Below, in pieces: positions 6,619 to 6,726 of a stretch of 6,726 nucleotides of DNA. The DNA comes from Nocardioides sp. (lineage in GTDB: Bacteria > Actinomycetota > Actinomycetes > Propionibacteriales > Nocardioidaceae). The first letter of the stretch is position 1; every line of letters starts with the position of its first letter. Below the pieces are notes generated by a model that saw nothing but the letters and a program-made list of their open reading frames with translations, was not told where the DNA came from and made no database searches. The stretch covers positions 1 to 6,726 of the forward strand of contig JASLDK010000134.1 in NCBI GenBank assembly GCA_030145945.1. Reading direction: 5' to 3'. The position numbers and the translations under genes were made by a program.

Positions 6619-6726
6619 TGATCGCGAGCCTGACCACCACCTCGGCCGCAGCCACAACCATCACGAAGAAGGAAGCGATCTGGCCGTAGAGGTAGCAGTG
6701 CTGGAAGGCGAAAGCAAGCAAGCACA
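6446..6726. repeat. Large imperfect inverted repeat (nuoK fold-back)
   Basis: Bases 6462-6578 and 6594-6710 are reverse complements with 108 of 117 positions matching by my manual alignment (pairs sum to 13172), around a 15-base centre at 6579-6593. The match continues weakly to the last base: pairs 6446-6461 with 6711-6726 hold 7 mismatches in 16. The inner arms are ACCCGTCG at 6571-6578 and CGACGGGT at 6594-6601. Arms this long, made of coding sequence and ending at the window edge, fit a fold-back chimera rather than a terminator or mobile element. Confidence 0.93.
6579..6726 (-). pseudogene. Inverted, error-containing copy of nuoK 3' region (probable artefact)
   Basis: Read on the minus strand, this tail encodes a degraded NuoK segment. 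From about base 6715 it starts AFAFQHCYLYGQIA, continues through a transmembrane stretch containing VVAAAEVVV (equivalent of E69), and ends IFLTRRSASVDD before running into the + strand copy. Compared with the + strand gene it shows R48F, G51C, N52Y, D54Y, A59S, G73R and R82L plus one silent change at V64. Nearly all are amino-acid-changing, and G73R places a charge in a membrane helix, so the copy is not under selection. It has no start codon or independent ribosome binding site. I see no other gene in this stretch. Confidence 0.85.

Noticed and set aside
6594..6726. Terminal inverted repeat of an insertion sequence or a genuine second nuoK copy
   Set aside because: No transposase sequence is present. 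The repeat is nuoK itself, and the error pattern worsens towards the edge as in a chimeric read.

Overview
The window is a stretch of a bacterial respiratory complex I (NADH:quinone oxidoreductase, type I) operon in the order nuoF (5' end missing), nuoG, nuoH, nuoI, nuoJ, nuoK, all on the + strand. The very high GC content with G/C-rich third positions, TGA as the stop codon of every intact gene, and actinobacterial-style protein features (a long NuoG, a long hydrophilic NuoJ tail, a Pro/Gly-rich NuoH tail) point to a high-GC actinomycete. Nocardioidaceae-like is my best guess from overall protein resemblance, but I cannot verify it without a search.

Layout: 2-1231 nuoF (FMN, NADH site and cluster N3); 1228-3666 nuoG (clusters N1b, N5 and N4; N7 ligands absent); 3663-4976 nuoH (membrane quinone-chamber subunit, broken by an in-frame TGA at 4092-4094); 4969-5565 nuoI (clusters N6a/N6b); 5562-6332 nuoJ (membrane, with long C-terminal tail); 6325-6618 nuoK (membrane proton-channel subunit, with a chimeric C-terminus). 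Every junction overlaps by 4 or 8 bases and each start has a purine-rich ribosome binding site 4-7 bases upstream, so the genes are co-transcribed and probably translationally coupled. No promoter, terminator, RNA gene, mobile element or CRISPR array is visible. nuoA-E should lie upstream and nuoL-N downstream.

How they work together: NuoF oxidises NADH through FMN and passes electrons via N3 to NuoG (N1b, N4, N5), then NuoI (N6a, N6b) and onwards to quinone at the NuoB/D/H interface. NuoH, J and K are membrane subunits of the proton-translocating arm.

Two things do not fit an ordinary operon and both look more like sequence or assembly problems than biology. First, nuoH has TGA where the family has a strongly conserved Trp (one base from TGG). 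Second, the last ~150 bases are an inverted, near-identical copy of the nuoK segment just before them, with mismatches that increase towards the window end and are mostly A on the + strand. This is the signature of a fold-back chimera at a contig end. The most biologically meaningful oddity is NuoG's loss of all four cluster N7 cysteines. I see no evidence of a previously undescribed system here.
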